Numbered from the stretch's first letter, positions 18,162-27,689 are shown. The stretch is 37,380 nt of DNA from Okeania sp. SIO2B3 (GCF_010672525.1 NZ_JAAHGH010000041.1:1-37380); one strand, 5' to 3'. Numbers and translations: made by a program. Notes: generated by a model not told the origin, from the sequence alone.

Positions 18162-18824
18162 ATGACTATCTCAATAGTAACTACAACACAAGCAGCTTTT
18201 CTGCTTAATATTTCAACAGGTAGATTGCGAACCCTGCTTAATCAAGGCCGTGTTCAAGGTGCTCATAAAATCAAAAGACTTTGGATGATTCCCCTCAATC
18301 ATCGGGGAATGCCAGAAATTAAATCAGGTAGTCGTGGTCCGCAAGGGACTTGGAATAAACTTCGACGTAAAGCCAAGACTATTGTTCATGTTCTACGAAA
18401 AACTATTGACTATAACCGAGACAATAAAACTTCTCACCCAGTAGTTGCCGTTAAAGTGGGAGATAAAAAGGATTATTGCCATGCCCTGAAAATTAACGGA
18501 CCTTGTCAAATTGTTTATCAACCCCATCAACCGAATAAAAGTCAAGCCGGGGGTGCCCGTCTGTGGATTGAAGTAGAACCAGAAGTTCTAGTGGAGCGAA
18601 AATATTTCTCTAATGGAGATTATGGTCCGCCACCGGAAGTAGTTCAGCAGAGGTCAAAATTGAAGAAGGTAGAGGGCAGAAGGCAGAAGCGGTGCGACCC
18701 CGCGACGACGACAGTCGCATCTGGTAGCGCACCAAGAGAGGGAACGCGCACCAAGAGAGGGAATGCTGACCAAGAAAGGGGATGCGCACCAAAAGAGGTA
18801 GAAGAGAAAATTGCTTATGGATAG
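18162..18824 (+). CDS. Excisionase-like DNA-binding protein with repeat-derived tail
   Basis: 220 residues. The first 45 or so (TTQAAFLLNISTGRLRTLLN, then RVQGAHKIKRLWMIPL) have the MerR/excisionase HTH layout, in which a helix pair is followed by a short wing that ends in W.IP. The middle (50-155) is basic and unrecognised, with VVAVKVGDKKDYCHALKING and RLWIEVEPEVLVERKYF. From about residue 163 the sequence is encoded by repeats: GAAGGTAGAGGGCAGAAGG, then four imperfect 18-20-bp units around GCGCACCAAGAGAGGGAA (18728-18797), giving Lys/Arg/Gly-rich residues such as TKRGNA. The tail is probably an insertion into the 3' end of the gene. Possible role: regulator or part of a lost mobile element; not established. 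Confidence 0.6.
   Translation: MTISIVTTTQAAFLLNISTGRLRTLLNQGRVQGAHKIKRLWMIPLNHRGMPEIKSGSRGPQGTWNKLRRKAKTIVHVLRKTIDYNRDNKTSHPVVAVKVGDKKDYCHALKINGPCQIVYQPHQPNKSQAGGARLWIEVEPEVLVERKYFSNGDYGPPPEVVQQRSKLKKVEGRRQKRCDPATTTVASGSAPREGTRTKRGNADQERGCAPKEVEEKIAYG
18728..18797. repeat. Imperfect 18-20-bp tandem repeats at the 3' end of the HTH gene
   Basis: Four units related to GCGCACCAAGAGAGGGAA, the last two diverged. They code in frame for the tail of the excisionase-like protein. A hairpin CACCGT/ACGGTG (18880-18895) follows the gene, and inverted CTAAGTAGA (about 18948) and TCTACTTAG (19072-19080) bracket a further AT-rich non-coding block. The remainder of 18825-19270 has no gene. Confidence 0.7.
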
Positions 18825-19270
18825 TCAACGAAAGGCCACTTCTTGCCTACAAATCCCAAACAATTTTAAGCACCGTGTGGACGGTGAGGTATTAAACTCG
18901 CCACAGAAAAGATAAAAAAAAGTCAAACATTAAAAGTTAGGGAAACCAACTAAGTAGAACATGGTAAATTTTTGGTGCTATGTATCAAAATTGTAAATTA
19001 GCTCAAAAATTTATATTTATTACCTTTAGGGGTTTTTTGATTAAAAATACAACTTCTTTTTTTTAGCCTGCTCTACTTAGATCAATATTAGCCTCGAAAA
19101 GATGATTTGAGTAACAGTGCGTGGGTTCTGTTTAGTTTTTTGCTGTCTATAAATAAATAATAATGATAAAGTAAGTAAAGTCTAGTAAAGCTTTCCCACT
19201 GTCATTGACTATGGCAAAAAGCTGTAACTCTCAAAAAGATTAACTTTTACCAAAAACTGAAAAGTATCTG

Positions 19271-19996
19271 ATGGTACAACTATTCAATAAAACCTTCAAA
19301 TTTGAAAATCTCCAAACTTTAATAGTATCTCTGCTATTAATTATTATGACTACTATCTTGCCTGTATCTTCTGCATATGCAACTGGAGTTTATCAAATGC
19401 CAAGTTTAGCGGCAGGCGATCACACATTCATTGTTGATGATGCTGAAGTTTTCAGTCGAATAACAAAGAGTAAACTGAACAATACCTTAGAAAGTTTGGC
19501 CAATAGTACTGGTAATGAAGTTAGATTTGTGACTATCCGTCGCCTAGACTATGGTGAGACCGTGGATAGTTTTACGGAAAAGCTATTTGACAAATGGTTT
19601 CCCACTCTAGAAACAAAAGCTAATCAAACTTTAATAGTATTAGATACTCTTACCAATAATGATGCTATTCAGATCGGCAATGCAGTTAAAGAACTGATGT
19701 CTGATGAAATTACTCAGAGTGTAGTTGATGAAACCATTCAAGTACCGATTAGAGATGGCAACAAATACAATGAAGCTTTTTTAGCAGCTAGCGATCGCCT
19801 GAGTACTGTATTATCTGGAGAACCCGATCCAGGCCCTCCGGAAGTTAAGGATGAGCTGGCAACACAAGTAGTAGCTACTTTTAAATCAGCAGAAGAAACT
19901 GACGATCAAAGTGCAACTATTTTAGTGGTTGTATTGTTAGTTGTAGCTACCATTGTACCAATGGTTACTTATTTCTGGTATCAAGGTTTTTCTTGA
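19271..19996 (+). CDS. psb32: Psb32-type TPM domain protein (photosystem II repair)
   Basis: 241 residues. Residues about 1-37 are a signal/anchor segment (LIVSLLLIIMTTILPVSSAYA), with cleavage likely after AYA. A TPM domain follows: FIVDDAEVFSRITKSKLNNT, EVRFVTIRRLDYG, LFDKWFPTLE and NQTLIVLDTLTNNDAIQIGN. Near the end is a membrane helix (about 216-236, ILVVVLLVVATIVPMVTYFW). This is the layout of cyanobacterial Psb32, a thylakoid protein facing the lumen that protects and speeds repair of photosystem II after light damage. An inverted repeat that could end transcription lies just downstream. Confidence 0.88.
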   Translation: MVQLFNKTFKFENLQTLIVSLLLIIMTTILPVSSAYATGVYQMPSLAAGDHTFIVDDAEVFSRITKSKLNNTLESLANSTGNEVRFVTIRRLDYGETVDSFTEKLFDKWFPTLETKANQTLIVLDTLTNNDAIQIGNAVKELMSDEITQSVVDETIQVPIRDGNKYNEAFLAASDRLSTVLSGEPDPGPPEVKDELATQVVATFKSAEETDDQSATILVVVLLVVATIVPMVTYFWYQGFS

Positions 19997-20000
19997 TAGA

Positions 20001-20048
20001 AATTAAGGAGAATAATAAAAGTATAATTTCGGGTCCTTATCCTTAATT
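20001..20048. terminator. Inverted repeat between convergent genes
   Basis: AATTAAGGA (20001-20009) and TCCTTAATT (20040-20048) form a perfect 9-bp stem with a 30-nt loop. It lies between the ends of psb32 (plus) and the DUF4346 gene (minus) and may serve as a two-way terminator. Confidence 0.35.
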
Positions 20049-20051
20049 CAA

Positions 20052-20435
20052 TTAATCCTGAATATATTCCTTACCAGTTAATAAAGCCATTTCTGCACGC
20101 ACAAATTCCCGCCCCAAATAAGCAGCATGATCTAACATTGTAACTGGACAGGGGCGGGTTTCTTCCAATATTTTTACACATATTTCTTTTGCAGTTCTCG
20201 CAGTAAATATTCTCGTATGAGTACGTTCTACTTTGCCTTTTGCTGGAATCGGTTTTCCTGTTTCTGGATCTATAGCCAAACCACGGTCGTCAATAATATT
20301 AGTAAAGTGTTTTGCACATATTAAACCTGCTTCTCGGTCAATAAAAATAATAAAGTAACCACCTGAATCGAGGTCTATATGACGTCTAGAAAGCTTTTCA
20401 TCAATGGTGTTTACTTCTTCAAGTGTTAGATTCAT
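20052..20435 (-). CDS. DUF4346 domain protein
   Basis: 127 residues, matching the cyanobacterial DUF4346 family over its length: DLDSGGYFIIFIDREAGLIC, AKHFTNIIDDRGLAIDPETG, ARTAKEICVKILEE and CPVTMLDHAAYLGREFVRAE. No signal peptide or membrane segment; likely a cytoplasmic protein. The function of the family is unknown. It is convergent with psb32, 55 bp apart, and ends shortly after the shared hairpin. Confidence 0.85.
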   Translation of the reverse strand: MNLTLEEVNTIDEKLSRRHIDLDSGGYFIIFIDREAGLICAKHFTNIIDDRGLAIDPETGKPIPAKGKVERTHTRIFTARTAKEICVKILEETRPCPVTMLDHAAYLGREFVRAEMALLTGKEYIQD

Positions 20436-21223
20436 AGTTCCATCTTACTTAAAATTATCTATATTTTATTCTACATTTTTATTGGAGGGTTAATATCTAG
20501 ACTTTAGGAAAAAAGTAAAATAAAATTATCTCAATCTTTGATCGAAAGGAGATTATACCTGAGCCTATCCCCAAACAAATCCCAGATTGGCTTTATGCTG
20601 GGCAAAAACGTCTTTTTTAGGACTTCTTCTGACTCCGTAATATTAATTTTTAGTATTCCAGACATAGATTTTTAATATGACGCGATCGCTACAAATAGCT
20701 AGGGTATTTTTTAGGAGTCAGGAGTCGTAGGGGCGTTTTGCTCCGCAACATGTAAAGCGTCAGCTTTGCGTCAGCAAATGGCCATTCGCCTCTACAGGAG
20801 TCAGAATGAATGTCTTCGATATCATTTATTAGTCCATAAATCATCTTTTTAGTCAAAGGGACATCTACTGAAAAGTCTTTTTATCACCTTTTAAATTGGT
20901 ATTAGGCAGCCATAGGACTGTAATTTTTCGCGATCAATACAAGCCCTAACCCAGCAAATAGAAAGATTTTTTCCTTAAGATTTACTTTATAAACGCTTTC
21001 TAACGCAGGGAGCCATCAATCATTAAACTTAACAATTCCTGATAATATTATGTGATTATTTCAACCAAGTTACTGTGGGTGAAGTTAATCCGATAGAGAG
21101 GTTATGGTTAGCAATTAAACAGAAATTGAAGTGGATAATATTTAAGGAGCATTGACTTAATCAGAGAATAACGATATAATGCGTCAATAAGCATACTTTT
21201 AGACAGGTTGCACTCACCCATAT
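20436..21223. other. Intergenic with MITE copy and short repeats
   Basis: Contains a copy of the ATACCAATTT MITE family (about 20685-20905), right end AAATTGGTATTA, with AGGAGTCAGGAGTC and a GC-rich short-repeat cluster (TTTTGCTCCGCAACATG, then GCGTCAGCTTTGCGTCAGC) nested inside. The GAATGGCCATTCGCC-like block near 20776 recurs at about 34313. A short open stretch at 20557-20620 ends at a stop and has no motif. No gene called. Confidence 0.5.
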
Positions 21224-21366
21224 ATGAAATCTATCATTACAAAGCTGAAACTTAATAATAAGCAGAAAACTCTGATGGCTCAACACGCAGGTTATAGCAG
21301 ATGGTGTTATAACTGGGGTTTAAGTTTATGGAATCAGGCATATAAAGATGGTTACAAGCCAAATGC

Positions 21367-21503
21367 TTCCTGCGGAATGCTGCGCAAACGTAAGCTAAGA
21401 GAGGTGTTTACCAATCACACAAAACCACTCTATCCCTGGATGAAAAACTTGTCGTCTAGAGTTTATCAATACGCTTTTCCTACGGAATGCTGCGCAAACA
21501 TAA
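21367..21503. repeat. Two copies of a 21-24-bp short repeat inside tnpB
   Basis: TTCCTGCGGAATGCTGCGCA starts at 21367 and TTCCTACGGAATGCTGCGCA at 21477, each followed by AACRTAA. The first is read as SCGMLRK, the second as PTECCAN, so the same element is translated in two frames. Removing 21 bp at each site gives PNARKLREVF and YAFINLGEAF, which fit the family better. Confidence 0.75.
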
Positions 21504-22334
21504 ACTTAGGTGAAGCATTTAAAAGATTCTTTCAAGGGTTAGGTCAATATCCAAAGTTTAAGAAGAAAGGTAGGTCTGATTCATTCACAATAGAAAACCG
21601 GTGGAAAACCAATAGAATTAAATGGATGGAATCATAAATTACCTTTCATCGGATGGGTAAAAACTTATGAACCGATTGAAGCAACAACTAAAAAAATAAC
21701 TATTAGTAAACACGCAGGTGATTGGTACAAAAGGTTTGAGTTATGAATTTACTCAATATCCAACACCAAAAACTACTGAAGTTGTAGGTGTAGATTTAGG
21801 CATTAAGACATTAGCAACTTTAAGTGATGGGAAAGTTTTTGCGCATTGTCAAGTCATACCGCCAGTTTGAAGCCAAGCTATCCCTTCTACAATATCTAAA
21901 CCGGAATAAAGAAATTGGTTCAGCTAATTGGCGTTCTTCACAACTCAAAATTGCCAAGCTACACGCAAAAGTAGCTAACATCCGTAAAGAAACACTTCAT
22001 AAATTGACAACATACGCAAGCCAAAAACCACGGCACTATTGTCATAGAAGATTTAAACGTTAGTGGAATGTTTCGCTGCGCGACATGAAAAGCTAACCGA
22101 AAACTACCTAAATCCATTAGTAGACAGTGTTTTTATGAATTCAAGCGTCAACTAGAATATAAAACACAGTGGTACGGTTCTGAATTAGTAATAGTTGATA
22201 GGTTTTTTCCATCATCAAAAACTTGCTCGAATTGTGGTCATGTTCAAGATATGCCCTTAAATGTAAGGACTTATGACTGTCCAGAATGTGGCTTGTCAAT
22301 CTTATTGAGATTTAAACGCCAGTATAAAGAGCGA

Positions 22335-22430
22335 GAGATGCGGTCGGTTTGCTCCGCAACGCTAACGCGTTTCGCGCCAGCGTTGCGTTACGCCAGTTTT
22401 GCGAAGCAAAAGCAAACGACCGTGAATGCC
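22335..22430. repeat. Nested palindromic repeat in the tnpB remnant
   Basis: Outer arms CGGTCGGTTTGCT and AGCAAACGACCG, middle arms GCAACGCT and AGCGTTGC, with TAACGCGTTTCGCGCC between. GC-rich against an AT-rich background. It splits the zinc ribbon from the C-terminal tail of the tnpB remnant. Positions 22481-22902 hold no gene that I recognise. Confidence 0.6.
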
Positions 22431-22902
22431 TGTGGATGAGTAACCGCCGACGGCCTCAGTGGAAGCAGGAAGTAAAAAGCCTCCTAGGTCGGAGCTACGC
22501 TATCAATTTGTTACGTTATGTGACGCTTTGTGTCAGTTTTATAGAGCAGTTATCAGACTTAAGACAATTTATTGACAAAATCAGACAAAATATTAACCAT
22601 AATTTTGTAGCTTCATTAATATAATGGCAGTTCATCATTGAAGCCTTAGAGAAAGCAGGTATATTTAAAAATTTTTATAGACCTGTTTCGACTCGCAAAA
22701 CCAGTATGCGATTGCATATCTAACTAATTTTTTTTACATATAACATATATATGATAGCATCATCAAGTATAGTATTCTTTTTGAGAAATGGTATCACTAT
22801 AGCTAAGTGTTGCGAAACTAAATAATATGGGTATAAAAGCCCAGTTTATTAAAAACCAAGCTTCTATTTGCTCTGTAATATTCCTGTCATTGAGAATTTT
22901 AC

Positions 22903-24768
22903 TTAGCTCAAATTAAGCTGCCTTTCCCAAGGCGGTTGCGCCTGGTCTAATAAATTATATAACTCCTCACCTTCTATGACTTCTTGTACTAAAATTTTCT
23001 GAGAAATCTTTTCCAACAAATCTCGATTATGATTCAAAATATCTAAAGCTTGTTGATGAGCTTTCTCTACAATTTCCTTAACTTCATTATCAATTGCTTC
23101 AGCAGTTTTTTCACTCAATAAACGACGAGAATTCATCCCACCATTCGCCAAAAATCCTCCTTTACCACTCCGTTCATAAGCTAAAGGTCCTAATACTTTA
23201 CTCATGCCATAAGTTGTTACCATTTGCTCGGCAAAATCAGTAGCTTTTTGTAAATCTCCAGAAGCTCCAGTAGTAATATTTCCAAATATAATTTCCTCCG
23301 CTACACGTCCTCCTAAAAAAGTAGCAATTTGCCCTCTAATTTCTTGTTCATTTCTTAAAAATCTATCCTCAGTAGGAAGTTGCAAAGTATAACCTAATGC
23401 TGCCATTCCTCTTGGTACAATAGATATTTTTTCCACCTTACCACTACCAGGCATTATCGCCCCAACTAAAGCATGACCAACCTCATGATAAGCCACTATT
23501 TTCTTTTCGTGATCGCTCAAAACCCTACTTCTTTTTTCTAAGCCAGCAATTACTCTTTCAATAGCTTCAGCAAAGTCTTTTTGTGCCACAGTTTGCCTTT
23601 GATTTCTAGCAGCTAATAAAGCAGCTTCATTAACAAGATTAGCTAAATCTGCACCGCCAAAACCAGAGGTTCTTACTGCTATTTTATGTAAATCTACATC
23701 TTCTCCTAACTTAACTTTTTTGCCATAAATATTTAAAATTGCTTCACGACCAGATAAGTCGGGGCGGTCTACTAATACTTGTCTATCAAACCTTCCCGGA
23801 CGTAATAAAGCAGCATCTAAAGCTTCTGGACGGTTAGTAGCAGCTAAGATAATAACTGTCAAATCTCCAGCACCAAAACCATCCATTTCTGTTAGTAATT
23901 GATTGAGAGTTTGTTCTCGTTCATCATTACCGCCACTGTGAAAATTACCACTGGTTCTTGACTTACCAATTGCATCTATTTCATCAATAAAAATAATACA
24001 AGGAGCCTTCTTTTTTGCCTCTTTAAATAAGTCACGAACTCTAGCAGCACCAGTACCAACAAATAGCTCTACAAATTCCGAACCAGATATACTAAAAAAA
24101 GGTACTCCTGCTTCTCCTGCCACTGCTTTTGCTAATAAAGTTTTACCTGTTCCAGGAGGTCCGACTAATAATAAACCTTTAGGAATTCTGGCTCCAATTT
24201 CAGTGAAGCGTTGAGGTGATTTTAAGAAGTCTACAATTTCTGTTAATTCTGTCTTTGCTTCTTCCACTCCAGCAATATCAGCAAAGGTAATTTTATCTGA
24301 TTCTCCTTCGACATAAACCTTCGCTTTATTTTTACTCATTGACAGAGCACCTTGAGAACCGCGATTCATAAAAAACTGAAATGCTAATACTAATATGATA
24401 GGCGGAATTACCCAGTTTAAGAGAATAGCAACCCAGCGACTTTGAGGTGGTGCAGCTTGAAATAAAACTTTATTATCTTCTAAACGCTGAAGTAGTTGGG
24501 AGTCATTTATTGGAGTAGTAGTAAGTAAAGGTCCGGGTTTACCTTCTTCTCCTTTGAGACGATATAAAATTTTTTCTTCATCTACTTGAACTCCCACTAC
24601 CTGTCCGTTTTCTACTTGTTGAATAAAGACACTGTAAGGAACACGAGGAGGTTTACGGCGTGGCCTAGCAGTATATACTGCTAATACTAAGAACAGACCT
24701 GCCAAAATTAATAATGCACTACCAATCTGACGCTTATTAGGAATTTTTGGTTTCTTTTTCAGACTCAT
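22903..24768 (-). CDS. ftsH: ATP-dependent zinc metalloprotease FtsH
   Basis: Membrane-bound AAA+ protease that unfolds and degrades membrane proteins; in cyanobacteria members of the family clear damaged proteins including photosystem II D1. 621 residues: first membrane helix about 15-33, periplasmic or lumenal loop 34-111, second helix 112-133. In the AAA domain, Walker A is GPPGTGKT (203-210), Walker B IIFIDE (258-263), and the second region of homology ends RPGRFDRQ (323-330). The zinc site is HEVGH (428-432), with the third ligand expected in the DLQKATDFAEQ stretch. HEVGH rather than HEAGH, and GTGAARVRD rather than GVGAARVRD, are small departures. All key residues are present. Which paralogue it is cannot be fixed here. 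Confidence 0.96.
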   Translation of the reverse strand: MSLKKKPKIPNKRQIGSALLILAGLFLVLAVYTARPRRKPPRVPYSVFIQQVENGQVVGVQVDEEKILYRLKGEEGKPGPLLTTTPINDSQLLQRLEDNKVLFQAAPPQSRWVAILLNWVIPPIILVLAFQFFMNRGSQGALSMSKNKAKVYVEGESDKITFADIAGVEEAKTELTEIVDFLKSPQRFTEIGARIPKGLLLVGPPGTGKTLLAKAVAGEAGVPFFSISGSEFVELFVGTGAARVRDLFKEAKKKAPCIIFIDEIDAIGKSRTSGNFHSGGNDEREQTLNQLLTEMDGFGAGDLTVIILAATNRPEALDAALLRPGRFDRQVLVDRPDLSGREAILNIYGKKVKLGEDVDLHKIAVRTSGFGGADLANLVNEAALLAARNQRQTVAQKDFAEAIERVIAGLEKRSRVLSDHEKKIVAYHEVGHALVGAIMPGSGKVEKISIVPRGMAALGYTLQLPTEDRFLRNEQEIRGQIATFLGGRVAEEIIFGNITTGASGDLQKATDFAEQMVTTYGMSKVLGPLAYERSGKGGFLANGGMNSRRLLSEKTAEAIDNEVKEIVEKAHQQALDILNHNRDLLEKISQKILVQEVIEGEELYNLLDQAQPPWERQLNLS

Positions 24769-25740
24769 ATTTATTGAGATATAATTGTGAACTGTAGATT
24801 CAAATAGTCAAAAATTGAACGTTTATTTGAGACTAATAGTTTATTATAGCAGTTTGATAAATATTTGTTATAAATAACTAGGTTACTTCTTAGGAGTCAG
24901 GAGTCAGGAGTCAGAATGAATGGCTTCAATATTATTTTTTAGGTCAGAAATTATCTTTTTATATCATGCTCGGACGGGTCAGTTTTAACGAAGTCAGAAG
25001 TCAGAAGTCAGATAGGGGAGTCGCCGGATTGGCGACTTACAGAAGTTCTTTTTGTAACGGGGATTTGAGCAACTATCCAAAAATATTTCGCCTTAAAAGG
25101 CGGGGTTTTAGACCCATATTATTTTGATAAATAAAATTTAAGGACTGACAATACCGACAGTACCAAATAAATACTGAAATTATCTTTACTTTCCTCCAAT
25201 ATTTCCTCTTTTCCTCTTTTCTTTCCTCCTGACTCCTGACTCCTCACAGCAGTTATTTATAAGTATTCCACCGAACATGATATTAGTTCAAGGGACATCT
25301 CCTATAAAATCTTTTAATCAGCCAAATTATTCGTAACATTCTTTTTTGAAAATGGTATTAGACAGCAGTTTTCTAGTTGATAAAGTACAAAATTTCTTGA
25401 TTTTAGGGAGTAGGGAGTAGGGAGTAGGGAATAGGGAATGAATAAAAATTATAGATTGGTCTTAAACTGTACCTTACTATCCTGAAATTTACTGTAATAT
25501 AAAATATGGAGTTTTTGCTAATTAATTAAGATATAGCAATTCCCAAAAAGCGTGAAGTACAAAATTCCTTGATTTTAGGGAGTAGGGAGTAGGGAGTAGG
25601 GAATAGGGAATAGAAAATAAGAAAAACAACTGTACCTCAGTAACTTGAGAAACGCCATAACAGAGAAAAGGTAATAATTAAAAATATTTTTGATAGATCG
25701 AACTTGGTCTAAGATTTTCCCACCGAAAAAATCATAATCA
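24769..25740. other. Repeat-rich intergenic region
   Basis: Contains: a large, probably nested copy of the ATACCAATTT MITE family (about 24846-25361, ends AGTTTGATAAATATTTGTTA and AAATGGTATTA); a perfect hairpin AGTCGCC/GGCGACT (25019-25037); an IS605-like end with hairpin CGCCTTAAAAGGCG then GGGTTTTAGACCC (25089-25115), laid out like the left end at 7081-7110; a half copy of the TATCATGTCCGG MITE with CCGAACATGATATTA (25271-25285); and a 60-bp direct repeat, AAAATTTCTTGATTTTAGGG plus GGAGTAG units, at 25381-25440 and 25552-25611. No gene. Confidence 0.6.
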
Positions 25741-25746
25741 AAAAGT

Positions 25747-25866
25747 ATGGTACAAGAACTAACAACTAATACTAAACCAGAAATTATTTATCCAGAAAGT
25801 GTATCCACTCAATATGATGGGGTAGGCAATGATTTTATAGTTGCCAAGACCAACCAAAGGAATTAA
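25747..25866 (+). pseudogene. Possible truncated gene start (Uma2-like)
   Basis: A 39-codon frame, MVQELTTNTKPEIIYPESVS then TQYDGVGNDFIVAKTNQRN and stop. The first 17 residues recall the start of Uma2-family nuclease-like proteins, which are abundant in cyanobacteria. The frame then runs out next to the IS66-type transposase. The likely reading is a gene cut off by the insertion, but the match is short. Confidence 0.25.
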
Positions 25867-27422
25867 GAACAGAGCGATCGTAAATAATAGTTGCCAGAGA
25901 GGGAATATTTCTCAGATTAGAAATGCGATCGCGTACATATTCAAAAAAGCGAGGGTCCCAGCTTACGAGTAGTAGCAACAAGGGACATGAAAGTATCCCA
26001 AGATGCAGTCCCTTCAATCGTCTGAGTTCCATAACTGATATGGCGTCTTCTCACCATAGTCCTAGCAGCTAACTCCGCCGGGTTATTATGTAATGGCAAT
26101 TCCGGATGCTCTAACACCAACAGCAACTCCGAGATTTTAGTCGCAGTTAATCGTTTTCTTTCATCCAACTGCTGATAACCACTCTCAGTAGTGAAAAGTC
26201 GAGAAAATTCAGAGCGTAATCTATGGGCTGTTGAAAGTGTGGGAGCATCTCTATAAGCAAGTAAGTCTCGGGAAGTCACCCAAAAATCATCCAAGAATTG
26301 TTCCAGGAGTTTTTGATGATAATTAACCTTGGGAGTTAACTTTTTATAATGTCGTCCCTCATGTATCCAACATAAAGCCAACTCATCAGTTAGTAACTTG
26401 AAGGTCGGTGCATCATCACATAAGAGAGTTTGTATAACTGGCCAGTCAGTTTGGTGATGATAAAAAGCGATTGCTGCTGCTTCTAAAATACGTTTACGTT
26501 GAAGAGGTCCTAATAATGGTAAATATCTATCTAGTAGCCCATTAAACTCTGTGGAATTCAATACTTTTTCTTGGGGCAACAATTTGAGAGACCTCTTCCA
26601 TTTATCTGGTATATGTAAGGTCTCCAACAGTGAATTGGTCAGGGGATTAAGAATAAACTCTAGTTCTCGTCCATCAAGTAAACCTTGAAGTACACTTAAT
26701 CGATCTTTGTTGGCAGTGGTAAAATAAACCGTATAAAGAGGGTTACACACTACATTCGCAGTATAGTTGACCCCTCCCACACGGGCTCCTGTTTGGTCAA
26801 AGTGCTGCCAAGGACTACTCAATAGTCCGGCTTCATAGATTTCGCTTTTTTCTGTTTCAAAAACAGCCTGGTTTTTGATTAATAAATTGGACAAATTTCC
26901 TGCTGAAATAGAGATGCCTATATCCTCTAAAAACTCTAACAGTTTGCCTTGGGTCATATTTGCCCCATAGTACAAACTTATGATTAAGGCTTTAATCCCC
27001 GGGCCAAATTCTCCTTCATAACCTATTGGTAATTCTGCCAAATAGGTTTTTCGCGTAGAGCGTGAGTAGTATTTCTCTTTCAGGAATAATACGTTATCGG
27101 TTTCCAAGGAAATATCTTGAATAATTACTTCTTTGTAACCTTTAAACTGTGCATCCATCGGCAGTAATTCCATCGGATACTCTAATATTTCTTCTCTATC
27201 TATTTTGAGCTGAGATTTTTTACTGCCCTTTGAATGGTTTTGAGGTTGTTTTCTTTCTTTTTCTGATGAGTAGTTTTGGGAAAATCCTCTTGGTTTTTTG
27301 GCTTTAATTTTTGGCTGTTGTTGTTCTCCCTTCAGACGGTTGTTTTCGTCTTTTAAGCGTTGGTTTTCTTCTTGTAATTCTTTGAGTTGTGTCTGTAATT
27401 GCTCTATGTCGTTTAAATGCAT
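25835..27422 (-). pseudogene. IS66-family transposase with C-terminal frameshift
   Basis: The main frame (27422-25941, 493 residues) is an IS66-type DDE transposase. It has an N-terminal leucine-zipper-like coiled coil (about 3-33), a basic linker (38-72), and the catalytic residues Asp209 (WQHFDQTG), Asp336/337 (LLCDDAPTF) and Glu450 (NNPAELAART). It ends KLGPSLF* at a run of six T's. One T fewer would continue SLFEYVRDRISNLRNIPSLA to 25835, which fits the usual C-terminus. The loss is about 35 residues, so activity is possible, and slippage on the T6 run could make some full-length protein. No tnpA/tnpB (IS66 orf1/orf2) accompanies it, and no clear terminal repeats were found. Confidence 0.82.
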
Positions 27423-27555
27423 AACAGCTTATCATAGCTTTGATTGAAAAAAAGGCGTTGCTGAATAAATTGATGATATTTCAGGAGTCAGTAGAGTCGA
27501 AAGTCATTTCAGTTATCAGTTATCAGAGAGGTAGAAAGGAGTTTTTTCCTAACTA

Positions 27556-27652
27556 ATATCATCTCCGTTTAATAGTGGGGTAAAAAACTTTCTTTTCCTC
27601 TTCCTTCTGACTCCTCCCTCGTTATTTATAAGTATTCAACCGGACATGATAT
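27556..27652. mobile_element. MITE, short copy of the TATCATGTCCGG family
   Basis: Left end ATATCATCTCCG (27556-27567), right end CCGGACATGATAT (27640-27652), 97 bp. Its right part (CTCCTCCCTCGTTATTTATA then AGTATTCAA) matches the larger copy at 28663-28809. It lies 38 bp before the peroxiredoxin-like gene and may hold or shift its promoter. The rest of 27423-27689 has no gene; an AGTTATC repeat lies near 27510. Confidence 0.65.
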
Positions 27653-27689
27653 AAAATCAGATAATCAGTTATAAATAACATTAAATTCT

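Larger units (their letters stand above)
21224..22480 (+). pseudogene. Second IS200/IS605 TnpB, decayed
   Basis: The sequence follows TnpB from end to end but in several frames. The N-terminal 137-codon frame (21224-21637) has HAGYSRWCYNWGLSLWNQAY and ends at a frameshift. RuvC I (VVGVDLGIKTLATLSDG) is near 21784-21834. RuvC II (GTIVIEDLNVSGMF) is near 22030-22072. The zinc ribbon, CSNCG and CPECG, lies at 22228-22290, and the family tail TVNACG...ADGLSGSRK at 22418-22475. At least three frameshifts separate these parts. Two in-frame 21-24-bp repeats sit in the N-terminal part, and a large palindromic repeat lies before the tail. It belongs to a different TnpB branch from the one at 6595-8078. 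No tnpA nearby. Confidence 0.9.

Noticed and set aside
25835-26032. 65-codon minus-strand frame as a separate small protein
   Set aside because: Its second half is the frameshifted end of the IS66-type transposase.
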